A stretch of 64,000 bases of DNA, taken from a virus. The notes below the pieces were generated by a model, which was not told where the DNA came from, ran no database searches, and was given only the letters and a program-made list of their open reading frames with translations. Positions 1 to 9,344 of this stretch are shown here, piece after piece. Where the stretch lies: IMG/VR virus record IMGVR_UViG_3300010371_000001, positions 38,274 to 102,273 of that record; one strand, written 5' to 3'. Made by a program: the position numbers and the translations under genes. How positions within the stretch are numbered: the stretch's first letter is position 1; the number at the start of each line of letters is the position of its first letter.

Positions 1-1
1 C

Positions 2-1801
2 CACGCCGCTGACGGTAAGTTTGCCTCAGGTAGTGGTAAATCGGTGCCAGACATCCGCGTGGAGCCGGGCGAGACAGGCGGCAAATATGCCCGCCTCATC
101 GCACGCGCTGAGGACCATGAATCCATCCATGTGCAATGCACGCATTGTTCTCGCATGAAGAATGGCCCGCTGAGTGGAAGAATTCTCGGCGTGGTCGTGC
201 GCAAGGACGGATGGTCACATGGCATCTGCGCTCCGTGTGAGCACGCCTGGTTGCAACAGTATTTCCAATCCAAGGGCATGAGTCAGGAAATGGCTGAACG
301 GCGGATTGCCTTGTTTATGACGAATCAACCTATCCCTGATGATTTGCTGCTGCCTGGTGAAACACCCTCCGCCGAGCAGCGCGCCCAGCGACTGCGCGTC
401 CTGGCGGCTCATGTGACACAGGTGGCGGAACAGGTGCGTCGTGCAGGCCATCCTTTGCGTGATGGACGTGGGCGTTGGATCGGCTGGGTCGGTGGCGACG
501 GCACGGTGCATATGAATGGCGAAGGCCATGCCCACACGGGATGGGGGGGCGTCACCCACCACAGCGCCAAGGCTGGCAAGAGTGGCGGAGGGACAAAGAC
601 GACAGGCAATCGGGAACTGGATGCCGAGATCGCCAGGCAGCAAGCGCGCATCACTGAGGCAAAACGCCAGTTAACCACGGAAGATGCAAAGCACGATGCT
701 TCGGTTTGGAATTATTATCAGCAGGAAATCAGCGACGCTGAGTACCGTATCAGTGTTGCTCAGCAAAAGGCCGGGATTGCACAGCCAGCACCAGTGTATA
801 AAACCGCAATGACCGATGAGCAATTCTGGCAAGCATTCGCTCGCACTCACCAGCAGATGCAAGCGAAAAACTTGTCTGGCCTTGTCGAAATCCGTGATAT
901 GCAGCGGCACTTCAAGCGTGAATATGGCATGTCAACTAGCGAGTTTTCAGCACGTATGAATGCCATGCGTGAGGATGGAGATCAAGGCGAACATCCAGGC
1001 CGTTTGCATTTTGAAGATGATGGAGAGTCTGGTCGCGCGCCACACTTCTATCATGGACTTGCGTTTCATTATGTTGCGCTGACCGATCTCAGCAAAGGCA
1101 CGCCGAATGCCTATCGTGGTGATCCGTATGAGAAGACAGGGGGCGTGCGCACTGGTGCGCTCATGAAGGCGTTTGATTATGCAGCAAAGGGAAGTGGCGG
1201 CAAATCCGGCGGCACGAAGGCGCTGGGTGAGGCCACCAGCAACGCCGCTGACCACCCATTCGCCGCTGAATATCGCGCCCGCCTCGCCGCCCTGCGCACT
1301 GATGCTGAGAAATCAGGCTATTTCGCCGCGCACCCCGAAGCCGAGAAGGCGCATGCGTCAGCCGAGAAGGCAGCGCGTGGGGGCAAGGGTGGCAAGGCGA
1401 AGACAGCAGGGGCAGAAAAAGTGTGGGCTGATGATGGCCTTGTGCCTATTCGGCGTGTTGAAGGGCGAGAAATCGGTATTGTTGCCCCTCCTGATGCACG
1501 GTTTTTGCGCGAACTCTATGGCCACGATCAGCTGGCCAAGGCACTTGCCCGCTACACACCTGCCAAGATTCGTGAAGCCGCTGACGGCGTTGGTGTCAGT
1601 AGACGAGGGAGTAAGGCAGATATCATCGCTCGTATCCTGGATAAACTCAAGGATGAGCCGGAAACCACGTATTCCCAACTCAAAGAGACACCCCTTGATC
1701 GCATTGATACCCAGCGTGCCGCTCTGCCCCCACACATCGACCTTGCCGCTCTGTCGCATCAAGTGAATAGCGTCATCGCCGATTTACGCCGCATCGCTTA
1801 G
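2..1801 (+). CDS. Minor head or capsid-associated protein, 5' truncated by the window edge
   Basis: The reading frame is open to the first base of the window, so the gene begins upstream; 599 residues are visible. The first residues (ADGKFASGSG) resemble the tails of phage portal or minor head proteins. Residues about 20-130 hold Cys pairs (CTHCS, CAPC) that could bind zinc. A Gly/Lys-rich linker follows. Residues about 510-545 look like a SAP-type helix-extended-helix DNA-binding motif (YTPAKIREAADGVGVSRRGS). The segment GWGGVTHHSAKA near residue 185 recurs in the protein at 13970-15631. The position directly before the prohead protease fits a portal-adjacent minor head protein. The product is otherwise unrecognised; the structural context is firm, the exact role is not. 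Confidence 0.55.
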   Translation, partial: HAADGKFASGSGKSVPDIRVEPGETGGKYARLIARAEDHESIHVQCTHCSRMKNGPLSGRILGVVVRKDGWSHGICAPCEHAWLQQYFQSKGMSQEMAERRIALFMTNQPIPDDLLLPGETPSAEQRAQRLRVLAAHVTQVAEQVRRAGHPLRDGRGRWIGWVGGDGTVHMNGEGHAHTGWGGVTHHSAKAGKSGGGTKTTGNRELDAEIARQQARITEAKRQLTTEDAKHDASVWNYYQQEISDAEYRISVAQQKAGIAQPAPVYKTAMTDEQFWQAFARTHQQMQAKNLSGLVEIRDMQRHFKREYGMSTSEFSARMNAMREDGDQGEHPGRLHFEDDGESGRAPHFYHGLAFHYVALTDLSKGTPNAYRGDPYEKTGGVRTGALMKAFDYAAKGSGGKSGGTKALGEATSNAADHPFAAEYRARLAALRTDAEKSGYFAAHPEAEKAHASAEKAARGGKGGKAKTAGAEKVWADDGLVPIRRVEGREIGIVAPPDARFLRELYGHDQLAKALARYTPAKIREAADGVGVSRRGSKADIIARILDKLKDEPETTYSQLKETPLDRIDTQRAALPPHIDLAALSHQVNSVIADLRRIA

Positions 1802-1827
1802 CTTCATCCCCTCATCCATCACTCTCT

Positions 1828-1852
1828 AGAGCCATCCGTGAAGGGTGGCTCT
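1828..1852 (+). terminator. Hairpin between head genes
   Basis: AGAGCCATCC and GGGTGGCTCT form a 10-base-pair stem with one G-T pair around a 5-base loop, just after the stop at 1801. It is followed by TCTGTTGC rather than a clean U-run. It is therefore a weak terminator, an attenuator or an mRNA-processing hairpin between co-transcribed genes. Confidence 0.4.
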
Positions 1853-1886
1853 TCTGTTGCATCCCGCAGCAGGAGGAACCACCCAC

Positions 1887-4379
1887 ATGGCTGTCAAATT
1901 CAAACAACGCAACCAGAAGGCGCATCATAAGCGCGCCGCATGGTCCAGTGCCTATGTCTCATCATTGCCTGATTCTAGCTTCGCGGCTATAGATGAAGCT
2001 GGACGCCACCTCCCCTACAAAGATAAGGATGGCAAGGTCGATCTGCCTCACCTGCGCAATGCTTTAGCTCGCCTCAATCAGACGCAGATTTCCCCTGATC
2101 TCAAAGCGAAAGCCCGCAAGAAACTGGAAGCCGCCGCCCGGCAGGCTGGTGTGGGCGATTACGATAACGACTCCGAAGGAGAACGCATGACTACCCCCAC
2201 AATGCCCGTCACGCCTGATGATGCGGCGCTGGACCCCCTGGCCCTCTTGCAGCGGGCGCAAGACACGTTCATGGAAGTGGCCGATGCCCTCGGCTATGAC
2301 CCCCTCACACTTGTTGAGCGCGCCAAGAAGAGCGCCCCCGCTGGCGACGAGGATGAGGAAGACGGCGACGACGAGTCCGATGAGGATGAGTCGGAAGACG
2401 AAGATGAGGACGAGGAAGAAGAGGATGTGCCACCGTCCAAGAGCAAGCCCGGCAAGGGCAAGTTCGCGCCACGCTTCACGAAGAAGCGCGAGCAAACGCC
2501 TGAGCCTGTGCTGACCCGTGGCGTGACGGTGAAAGCCTTCACGACGCCGAACCTGGACGAACTGGCCTACATCCCCTTCAACTTCATTAGCCGCAACGAT
2601 GCTGAGAAGCGCGAGGTGGAGGGCGTGCTCAGCAATGAGCAACCCGATACCTTCGGCACGATCTTTGATTACGATAGCATGAAGCGTGCGGTGGAATCCC
2701 GCTGGCATCGCAACGTGCGTGAGCAGCATGACCCCAAGAAAGCCGTTGGGAAGGGCGTCATGGTTATCTGTGATGATGACCAGCGCCAGGTGACGGTGCG
2801 CGCACGTATCAGCAAAGGTGCCGAGGACACCTGGCAGAAGATCCTGGATGGGACGCTCTGCGGTTTTTCCATCGGCGCGGCCAATGCCAAGACCGAGACG
2901 CGCATGATCGGTGATAAGGCCGTTCCATGCTATAAGGATTTCGACCTGGCGGAAATCAGCGTCGTGGATGCGCCTAGCAATCCTGGTGCTGCGCGTAGTG
3001 GCCTCACGCTGTATCGTAGCGCCATCGCCGTGCAAGCGGCAGATGATGTCTACGCCGATGTGCTCGCCGCTGATGAGGTGACAGTCGAGGCCGTCACCTC
3101 ATCAGCGGCAACCGATGCCTCTGCTGAACCTACCATTGCTCCCAGCGTTTCCCTCAGCGAGACGGAGATCGAGCAGCGTGTGGCGGAAGCTGAGGCAGCG
3201 CTGATGCGCGGCGATGCATTCGGTGCGCCACAAGTAACCACTGGCACCCCTGAGGCCAACGATACTGGCACCCCTGCCGTGCCGACCGGTGCTGAACTGG
3301 ATGCTCTGGACAAGGCGATGCACACGGACACGGGCCTCACCCATGCCCATACCCATGCCTACAATCCCAGCACCGTCCACATGGACCAGAACGCGCATCA
3401 CCACAGCGACGGCACCCAGCACGCGCATCACCACATGCACGGCCACGTCGGGCATGGCGATGGCAAGACACCGCATGTGCATGGCCACGAGCATGACCAC
3501 AACTTTCAGCGCGCCGCTGCGGATGGCAAAGGGCCAAATGGCTTCATCGGCGAGGGCGACTCGCGGATGGAAGATTATCTGAGTCTGGTGCAGCGCGCGC
3601 AGAAGCCCTCCGCACCGCCAGCCGCCCTCCCAACCAAAGTTGCGGAGACGAGCGGCAACGCAGCCTCTATTCCTGTGCCATTGGCACGGCCATCAGATCG
3701 CCCGTCGGCCATTCCTGTACCAACGACCGTGTCTGGTGGCAGCATGCCAGCGCCCCTTGCAGAGCGCACGCAAGTCCCTGACGAGACGCGCTATGGCCAG
3801 CGCATCAGCGGCGACACGCGCACTGGCATGCACGAAGGCGCGCTACTCATCTTGCGCACCTGCGGCTGCCCGACGTGCCAGGACGCCATCCAGTGTTACG
3901 ACCCCGACAACGATGGCGACGACGATGTGGACGAGGGCGGCGATACCGATCATGACGCAATGGTCGTCATGCCGCGCGTCCAGCGTGCCCAACTGACCCG
4001 CGCCGTCGCAGGCATCGTCCAGCAGCAAATGCAGCCCATCATCGCACAGCAGCGCCAGATCGCCGCGCGCCTTGCCGGTGTGCAAACCCCGGATCTCTCG
4101 CGCATGCAGACTCAGCTTGACGAGGTGCGCTCCGTATTGACGGAGGTACAAGGTCTCGTGAGTGTGATTGCCGAGCAAGAACAGCCAGGAGCACCCATCG
4201 TGCGTGCCACAGATAAGCGCCTCGCCATTCACCCGACACGGCAACAGGGCGGCATGACGCCCTTTTCCGATGATCAGCTCTCGTTTCTGCGTAAGCAGAA
4301 CCTCCTCACGCAGCCAACTGCGGATCAACAGACCGCATTGGCTGAGCAAGTCTTTCGCCAGCGCCATCCGGGCAGTTAG
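1887..4379 (+). CDS. Fused prohead serine protease (XkdF/HK97 type) and scaffold-like protein
   Basis: This 830-residue protein probably cleaves scaffold and capsid during head maturation. Residues 1-90 match a domain often fused to such proteases (LPDSSFA, then VDLPHLRNALARLNQ; DUF6582-like). Residues about 154-181 are almost purely Asp/Glu. The protease core (about 210-375) shows the catalytic His281 in REQHDPKK and Ser328 in CGFSIGA, then EISVVDAPSNPGA, as in HK97 and XkdF proteases. Residues about 477-541 are very His-rich. Residues 672-683 (DPDNDGDDDVDE) fit a canonical EF-hand loop. The C-terminus is helical and Gln-rich like a scaffold. The start at 1887 follows AGGAGGA; an upstream in-frame start at 1845 has no such site. 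The major capsid gene follows. Confidence 0.85.
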   Translation: MAVKFKQRNQKAHHKRAAWSSAYVSSLPDSSFAAIDEAGRHLPYKDKDGKVDLPHLRNALARLNQTQISPDLKAKARKKLEAAARQAGVGDYDNDSEGERMTTPTMPVTPDDAALDPLALLQRAQDTFMEVADALGYDPLTLVERAKKSAPAGDEDEEDGDDESDEDESEDEDEDEEEEDVPPSKSKPGKGKFAPRFTKKREQTPEPVLTRGVTVKAFTTPNLDELAYIPFNFISRNDAEKREVEGVLSNEQPDTFGTIFDYDSMKRAVESRWHRNVREQHDPKKAVGKGVMVICDDDQRQVTVRARISKGAEDTWQKILDGTLCGFSIGAANAKTETRMIGDKAVPCYKDFDLAEISVVDAPSNPGAARSGLTLYRSAIAVQAADDVYADVLAADEVTVEAVTSSAATDASAEPTIAPSVSLSETEIEQRVAEAEAALMRGDAFGAPQVTTGTPEANDTGTPAVPTGAELDALDKAMHTDTGLTHAHTHAYNPSTVHMDQNAHHHSDGTQHAHHHMHGHVGHGDGKTPHVHGHEHDHNFQRAAADGKGPNGFIGEGDSRMEDYLSLVQRAQKPSAPPAALPTKVAETSGNAASIPVPLARPSDRPSAIPVPTTVSGGSMPAPLAERTQVPDETRYGQRISGDTRTGMHEGALLILRTCGCPTCQDAIQCYDPDNDGDDDVDEGGDTDHDAMVVMPRVQRAQLTRAVAGIVQQQMQPIIAQQRQIAARLAGVQTPDLSRMQTQLDEVRSVLTEVQGLVSVIAEQEQPGAPIVRATDKRLAIHPTRQQGGMTPFSDDQLSFLRKQNLLTQPTADQQTALAEQVFRQRHPGS

Positions 4380-4466
4380 CCCGCTAGAGATATCTCCCCA
4401 CACATGTTTGCTTGTCCATTGACGATCATCTCCTGATCGGTGATGGACCAGAAAGGTTTTGGCCTT

Positions 4467-6092
4467 ATGCCCGCTCAAACGATCCCGGTGGGCCAGTATG
4501 CGGATAGTCTGACTGAAGAGACGATCCAACTGGTTCAACAGCGCCTACAAACGGCGAGTGTGACCCGCAACATCAACACCACCACTGGCCTCATTGGCTA
4601 CGATCTGCGTGGTCCTGCGGCTGTCGTGGTGCCAGTAGATACCCCGCTCGTCAACTTCATTCCTCGCGTCAACAATGTTGATCGCTCATCAGACCGGCAT
4701 CACTGGAAAGCCATCCAGTCCTTTGGCTGGAACCAGGTCTCAGGCTTGCCTGGTGTTCGCCAGCAGGCTGCCCTTTCATCGGGTGGCGATCTGCCCTACT
4801 CAACGTTGGACCTGTTCAACACATTCCAGAACATCGCCGTCGATCAGTCCATCACCATGCAGGCCGTTGATCGCGCCGGACTCTTGGAAGGTGATCTGCG
4901 CGCCCGTCGCTTTGGTGAGTTGATCTTTGCGTTCAAGCTCATCGAAGAGAACTGGCTGACGCACTATAGCGACTACCTGTGGGCACCTGCCACACCGTTG
5001 CAGCCCACGACGAAGTCCAGTGGCGGTACCATTGCCGACGGCACCTACTTTGTGTTCGTGAGCGCTACCAATGCGAATGGCGAAACCTTTGCCACTCAGG
5101 CGGCGGCGACAGTCGTCTGTGCATCGGGTGGTGCGAACACCAACACCATCTCATGCACGTATTTCACGGTACCCAACGCAACAGGCTACAACGTGTATGT
5201 GGGTACTGCTGCGAACTCCGCACGCAAGCAGGTGGCCGCGAATTTCAGTGTCCCCAATGGTGCTCTGCCCACCCAGAGCGTCCTCAACATGAACGGCAAC
5301 TCAAGTTTCACGCTCACCAGTATCACGACTGGCGCGAACCAGTTGCCCGCCAGCAATACCGCTGTAGTCGCACAGGATAACGCCTCGTATAACAGCCTAC
5401 CCATCACCAACAATGGCCTCATGGGCCTCATCTTTGGTGGCGGCAACCAAAACTACTCGTCGGGCGTCAACCCCGGACAATCCTCGGCTCCCACGCCGCT
5501 CAGCACCTTTACGGCGGCTGGATCGAATGCCGGGACCGTGGCAACGTCTGGTGGCTTGGGCGTCAATACGATGGGCTGTACTATCCTGCAACCCGCAGCG
5601 GCGAATGGCAAGCTTGCCTACAGCGATATCACCACGGCCTTGCTCATCTTCTACAACCAGGCACGTGCGAAACCGGATAAGATGTGGTGTTCCCCGCAGG
5701 ATAACCAGACGGTGACGAACATCCTCATGAATGCCGGTGGCACTCGCGTGATCTTAAACCCGACGACCGACGACGTGGGTAACATCACGGCTGGTGGCCG
5801 CGTGGGGCGCTTTTGGAACCCCACGACGAACTCGCCGATTGACATTGAGGTATTGCCCTTCTTGCCGCAAGGCACGATCTTATTCGGTTCCACTGTCATG
5901 CCCTACCCGGCCCCCGGCTTTGAGGGTTCGACCATGTGCGTGATGGAAAACAAACCCTATACCGGACTGGATTTCCAGCCGACGCGTGCCAACCCCGTGT
6001 ACGCCTATGAGGTCTACACTGACCAGGTTTTAAAAGTGACATTTCTGGGCGGATTTGGCGCTATTACAGGCATAATCCCCGGTACTTCGTAG
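4467..6092 (+). CDS. Major capsid protein with an inserted Ig/FN3-like domain
   Basis: The 541-residue product should form the icosahedral shell. The N-terminal 160 residues and the C-terminal 230 residues look like an HK97-fold capsid protein: a helix-rich start with ETIQLVQQRL, then later DITTALLIFYNQARAKPDK, and a C-terminal strand set around MENKPYTGLDFQPTRANPVYAYE. Residues about 172-300 are Thr/Ser/Asn-rich with YFVFVSATNANGETF and NATGYNVYVGTA, which is typical of a beta-sandwich insertion displayed on the capsid surface. The gene lies directly after the protease-scaffold gene, as expected. ATG 4467 has GAAAGG upstream; in-frame starts at 4440 (GTG) and 4443 (ATG) would add up to nine residues and cannot be excluded. 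Confidence 0.82.
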   Translation: MPAQTIPVGQYADSLTEETIQLVQQRLQTASVTRNINTTTGLIGYDLRGPAAVVVPVDTPLVNFIPRVNNVDRSSDRHHWKAIQSFGWNQVSGLPGVRQQAALSSGGDLPYSTLDLFNTFQNIAVDQSITMQAVDRAGLLEGDLRARRFGELIFAFKLIEENWLTHYSDYLWAPATPLQPTTKSSGGTIADGTYFVFVSATNANGETFATQAAATVVCASGGANTNTISCTYFTVPNATGYNVYVGTAANSARKQVAANFSVPNGALPTQSVLNMNGNSSFTLTSITTGANQLPASNTAVVAQDNASYNSLPITNNGLMGLIFGGGNQNYSSGVNPGQSSAPTPLSTFTAAGSNAGTVATSGGLGVNTMGCTILQPAAANGKLAYSDITTALLIFYNQARAKPDKMWCSPQDNQTVTNILMNAGGTRVILNPTTDDVGNITAGGRVGRFWNPTTNSPIDIEVLPFLPQGTILFGSTVMPYPAPGFEGSTMCVMENKPYTGLDFQPTRANPVYAYEVYTDQVLKVTFLGGFGAITGIIPGTS

Positions 6093-6117
6093 CTTGGTCG
6101 CTTAGGAGAGATCACGC

Positions 6118-6441
6118 ATGGCAACCAAGAAAGCGAAAGAGGAGGCGGCACACGTGTCGCCTCCTGCCCTTGAACCGCTCTATTCCATTTCACTGCGCAT
6201 GCAAGTGAGTTCACTGGCAGGTGATGCTGAATATCACTTACGCATGCGGCGAGATGAGATTGAAGGCATCCTTAGCGGCAAAGCCACGTGTGTGCGCTTG
6301 CCGTCACGCTACGGGCCATCTCGTGCGCTCGGCCACGCAAATGATGAGTGGCGCTTCCTACCGCTCAGCAATATCGTGGAAATTACCCTCTTTGACTTTG
6401 AATGGCCTGCGGCGGACTACATCGCCGAGGCGGAAGGGTGA
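6118..6441 (+). CDS. Small protein of the head module, unknown
   Basis: This 107-residue protein follows the capsid gene and has the ribosome site TAGGAGAG before ATG. It starts with a charged Lys/Glu/Ala stretch. A compact region follows with RRDEIEGILSGKA and LPLSNIVEITLFDFEW. No family is recognised. The C-terminal half resembles a small beta-rich fold that could bind capsid or act in head completion, but this is only positional inference. The next gene starts 3 bases after its stop, so the two are surely co-transcribed. Confidence 0.6.
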   Translation: MATKKAKEEAAHVSPPALEPLYSISLRMQVSSLAGDAEYHLRMRRDEIEGILSGKATCVRLPSRYGPSRALGHANDEWRFLPLSNIVEITLFDFEWPAADYIAEAEG

Positions 6442-6444
6442 GAT

Positions 6445-7647
6445 ATGGCTTCTCAGACCAGTTCCACCGTCAATCATGACGGGAACAACGTGCCATCGGA
6501 TGCGGTATACGTACCGTCATCGACGCCTAATAGCTTTCCAGCGGGAACGGGCGTCATTAATGCCCTCGGCGGCACCGTTGTCACCGATGCGAACAACAAC
6601 ACCGCGGCGGCACAAGTGCTGCAACTGGGCGACCGCACTTTGCCAACTCAGTGTGCGGCTGTTGACCCAGCGGGCAACCTTGCTGTCAAACTGGGCAGTG
6701 GTAGCACGCCCAGCATCGTGCAAAAAGCCAGCAGCGTCAGCACTGGCTCGGTGACGACGCTCACCGCCACCTTCACCAGCAACGTGACAGCAGGCAATAC
6801 CCTCGTGGTTTCTTGTGGCGTGGGCAACAACGCTGCCATTGCCGTGACCGACACGCTTGGCAACACCTATACCCAAGCGTCGCTGGTAGCGAACTCGACC
6901 ACCTTTGAAGCAGCGGTGTTCTTTGCCCCAGTGAAACTCAGTGGGGCCAACACCGTCACCATCACCGTGACCAGTGCCTCGGCGGCGATGGAAATCTACG
7001 AGGTGTCCGGCATCCTGTCGCAGGTTCCGGGCCAGCCGAGTAATGCCAGTACTGGCACTGGCACCGGCACCACCGCTTCCACATCCAACATCGGCGCTGC
7101 GGCCCCAGCATCCCTGGCGTTCCTGGCGGTCTCGGTGGGTACAGCGGCCCAAGCTGTCTCTGTCAGCACGAACACTACATGGACACTGGACAGCACGCAG
7201 AACAGCGCAGGCACCCCGGCGGGCCTGTTCACGTTTGGCGCGCTCAGTCAGAGTGTCAACAATGTGTCCGGCGTGTTGCCCAAAGCGACCCTGGCGGGTT
7301 CCGAGCCGTGGGCGGCGGCCAGCGCGCTCTTCCGCACCGCAGCGGTGCCAGTGGAAGGCACAGTGAGTGTTGGCGGCTACCAGAAGACCAACATCACGAG
7401 TGCCACGACCACGCTGGTGAAAACTGGTGCGGGTGTGCTGCACAGTGTGACGGTCAATAAGATGGTGGCCTCGGCCACGGTCGAGTTGGATGACGCCGTG
7501 ACGAACACTAACTCGTTCGGCATCATCACGCTGCCTGGCACCGTCACCAGCATGGCCCCCTTCACGCTCATCTATGACGCGCCGTTCAGTACTGGTCTGT
7601 CGATTACGACGAGCCAGGCGACGGATGTCACCGTGGTGTGGAAGTAA
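6445..7647 (+). CDS. Ig-like decoration or fibre protein
   Basis: The 400-residue product is Ser/Thr/Ala/Gly-rich and almost lacks Lys and Cys, as in displayed virion proteins. A central domain (about residues 90-200) reads as a beta-sandwich: repeated alternation such as TLTATFTSNVTAGNTLVVSC and NTVTITVTS. A Gly/Thr linker (TGTGTGTTAST) separates it from a second beta-rich domain. The last 100 residues (EGTVSVGGYQKTNITSAT onward) look like a small structural module. Its place between capsid and connector genes suggests a head decoration protein. No enzyme motif is visible. The start codon follows the previous stop by only 3 bases. Confidence 0.6.
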   Translation: MASQTSSTVNHDGNNVPSDAVYVPSSTPNSFPAGTGVINALGGTVVTDANNNTAAAQVLQLGDRTLPTQCAAVDPAGNLAVKLGSGSTPSIVQKASSVSTGSVTTLTATFTSNVTAGNTLVVSCGVGNNAAIAVTDTLGNTYTQASLVANSTTFEAAVFFAPVKLSGANTVTITVTSASAAMEIYEVSGILSQVPGQPSNASTGTGTGTTASTSNIGAAAPASLAFLAVSVGTAAQAVSVSTNTTWTLDSTQNSAGTPAGLFTFGALSQSVNNVSGVLPKATLAGSEPWAAASALFRTAAVPVEGTVSVGGYQKTNITSATTTLVKTGAGVLHSVTVNKMVASATVELDDAVTNTNSFGIITLPGTVTSMAPFTLIYDAPFSTGLSITTSQATDVTVVWK

Positions 7648-7666
7648 GGCAATTCCCAATTACAAT

Positions 7667-7691
7667 GGGTGCGGCTGTCATGGCCGCGCCC
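7667..7691 (+). other. Intergenic hairpin
   Basis: GGGTGCGGC and GCCGCGCCC pair over nine positions (one G-T) around a 7-base loop, 20 bases after the stop of the decoration gene. No U-run follows. It may be an attenuator or RNA-stability element within the structural operon. Confidence 0.4.
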
Positions 7692-7735
7692 TTGCGCATG
7701 AGTCCCATCCCTGCGCTTAAGTCGAGGTTCCGCTG

Positions 7736-8947
7736 ATGGCCATCTTCCCCATTTACTGCGATGTTATAGAATTTCTGACTGACAGCGCTGCCGCCATCGA
7801 GACGAACTCGCTCATCGGGGGCAACGCCACGCTACACGCGAGCTATCCTGCTGGCAGCACGTCACTCGTGGTTGATCCGGTGGCACTTGCCCAGACGTAT
7901 GCCATCAGCGGCTTCGGAAGCGGCGCGGTCTCAGTGCAAGCCTGGATTTTGGATGGTCTGCAATGCGAGCAAGTCACCATCACCAACGTCAACACTGGCA
8001 CCAGCACACTCACGCTGGCCAGCCCTGGCACGCAGGTGGCGCATGCGGCAGGCACCAACATTGCCAGCGCAGGCACCGCTGGCAATCTCGCCAAAGCGCT
8101 GGTGGATGCATCGCGCAAAGCCGAGACATTCTGTCGCCAGGGGCCAGCGGGCGTTACAGGCATCACCGGTGGCAACGCAACGGCGCTCACGGGCGGCCCC
8201 TACAGCATCGGGGCAGTTAGCGCGACGGTGCAGAGCAGCGCGGGCCTCGTGGCTGGCGCGGCACTGGTCATCGATGGCCCATCCAGCGAGCGTGTTACCC
8301 TCATCACTGCCACAGACAACGCCATCACCCTCGCCAGCCCTGGCTTCGCCAATACCCATTCCAGTGGCGCAACGGTGGTCATGGCGGCAGGTGGCGACCG
8401 CAACCTCTACGCGCTGCCCCGCACCGAGACCTACAGTCTCACCAGCATGACCGCACATGTGGACAACGACCGCACACTGGTGGTCAATCCGTATCACTTC
8501 CCCGTGACATCGGTGCAGGCGATGACGCTGCAATTCGGCACCTACGCGGGCAATGCGCTCTCTGGCACAGGGCTGGTGTTTCCCAATGATGGACGGCAAA
8601 TCATGCTGCCGTATGTCTCGTGGGGCAGTAGCGCGACCCCCTCGGCGTTCTATCCCCCTGCCTATCTGCGTGACCCCAATGTGTGGCTGCAACTCAGTTA
8701 CACGGCTGGCCCCATTCCCCTGGCGTTTTCTGGCACACCGCAACTCCTGCTGGTGCCGGATGACATCAAGCGCGGTGTGTACATGTATGCGCAGAACTAT
8801 CTGGGCTATCGGCAAAATCCCCTTGGTGCGGCGAATATCCACCAGGGCGACACCAGCCGGGAATACCGGTTACGTGGTGACAAATCCAGCAAGAGCCTAC
8901 TCGTGATGGAAGCGGAAGAAGCATTGCAGCCGTACAAGAGGTGTTGA
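7736..8947 (+). CDS. Head-tail connector protein with inserted beta domains
   Basis: This 403-residue protein occupies the place of a head-tail adaptor (HK97 gp6-like). The N-terminal helix region (YCDVIEFLTDSAAAIETN) and the C-terminal region (DDIKRGVYMYAQNYLGYRQNP) look like the helical parts of an adaptor. Between them lie two Gly/Thr/Ala-rich segments. Each has the pattern of a strand, then E(Q/R)VT, then a run of LASPG(T/F): CEQVTITNV...LASPG and SERVTLITA...LASPG. That is an internal repeat. The call rests on gene order plus the helical ends; the inserted repeats are unusual for the family. Confidence 0.5.
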   Translation: MAIFPIYCDVIEFLTDSAAAIETNSLIGGNATLHASYPAGSTSLVVDPVALAQTYAISGFGSGAVSVQAWILDGLQCEQVTITNVNTGTSTLTLASPGTQVAHAAGTNIASAGTAGNLAKALVDASRKAETFCRQGPAGVTGITGGNATALTGGPYSIGAVSATVQSSAGLVAGAALVIDGPSSERVTLITATDNAITLASPGFANTHSSGATVVMAAGGDRNLYALPRTETYSLTSMTAHVDNDRTLVVNPYHFPVTSVQAMTLQFGTYAGNALSGTGLVFPNDGRQIMLPYVSWGSSATPSAFYPPAYLRDPNVWLQLSYTAGPIPLAFSGTPQLLLVPDDIKRGVYMYAQNYLGYRQNPLGAANIHQGDTSREYRLRGDKSSKSLLVMEAEEALQPYKRC

Positions 8948-8948
8948 T

Positions 8949-9317
8949 GTGCGCGATACGACGATCACCATCCTGCGTGGCGGTAATAACAATCCAACGA
9001 ATATCCTAGTGGGGTTAGATAACCGCAACGCAACAGGCATCTACGTGCAGGTCGATCAGGCAGATGACAAAGAACTCGCACTGATGCAGCAGGTCTATCA
9101 GTGGTATGGCAAAATCGGGTTCAAAATCAAGACGCACTATTGGAACGCCAACGCCCTGATTAAGCAAGATGATATTTTGGTTGATGAGCGTTTCACCGAC
9201 CCTGATACTGGCGCGCTCTATCGCTATCACGTTGTGGGTCGGCCCAGGGATTTTAGCGAAGGCCCATATGCCGGGGATCATCAGGAGGTTTTCTGTGATG
9301 TGCCGGTGGGTACGTAG
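8949..9317 (+). CDS. Head-closure or stopper-like protein
   Basis: The 122-residue product begins with GTG at 8949, one base after the stop of the upstream gene, so translation is coupled. The sequence is rich in beta-strand patterns (ATGIYVQVDQADDKELA, DILVDERFTDPDTGALYRYHVVGRP). That size and position fit a head-completion (stopper) protein between adaptor and tail-completion genes. No catalytic residues are seen. The assignment is positional. Confidence 0.5.
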   Translation: MRDTTITILRGGNNNPTNILVGLDNRNATGIYVQVDQADDKELALMQQVYQWYGKIGFKIKTHYWNANALIKQDDILVDERFTDPDTGALYRYHVVGRPRDFSEGPYAGDHQEVFCDVPVGT

Positions 9318-9344
9318 CGAAAGAGGAACAGATGAGAGGGACAC

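Noticed and set aside
2064-3035. Long open frame on the minus strand (323 codons) opposite the prohead protease gene
   Set aside because: It is the mirror of a GC-rich, strongly biased gene. The plus-strand protein has clear protease motifs and a ribosome site; the antisense frame has neither.
6517-7659. 380-codon minus-strand frame opposite the Ig-like decoration gene
   Set aside because: Composition is Arg/His-rich shadow sequence with no ribosome site; the plus-strand gene fits the operon.
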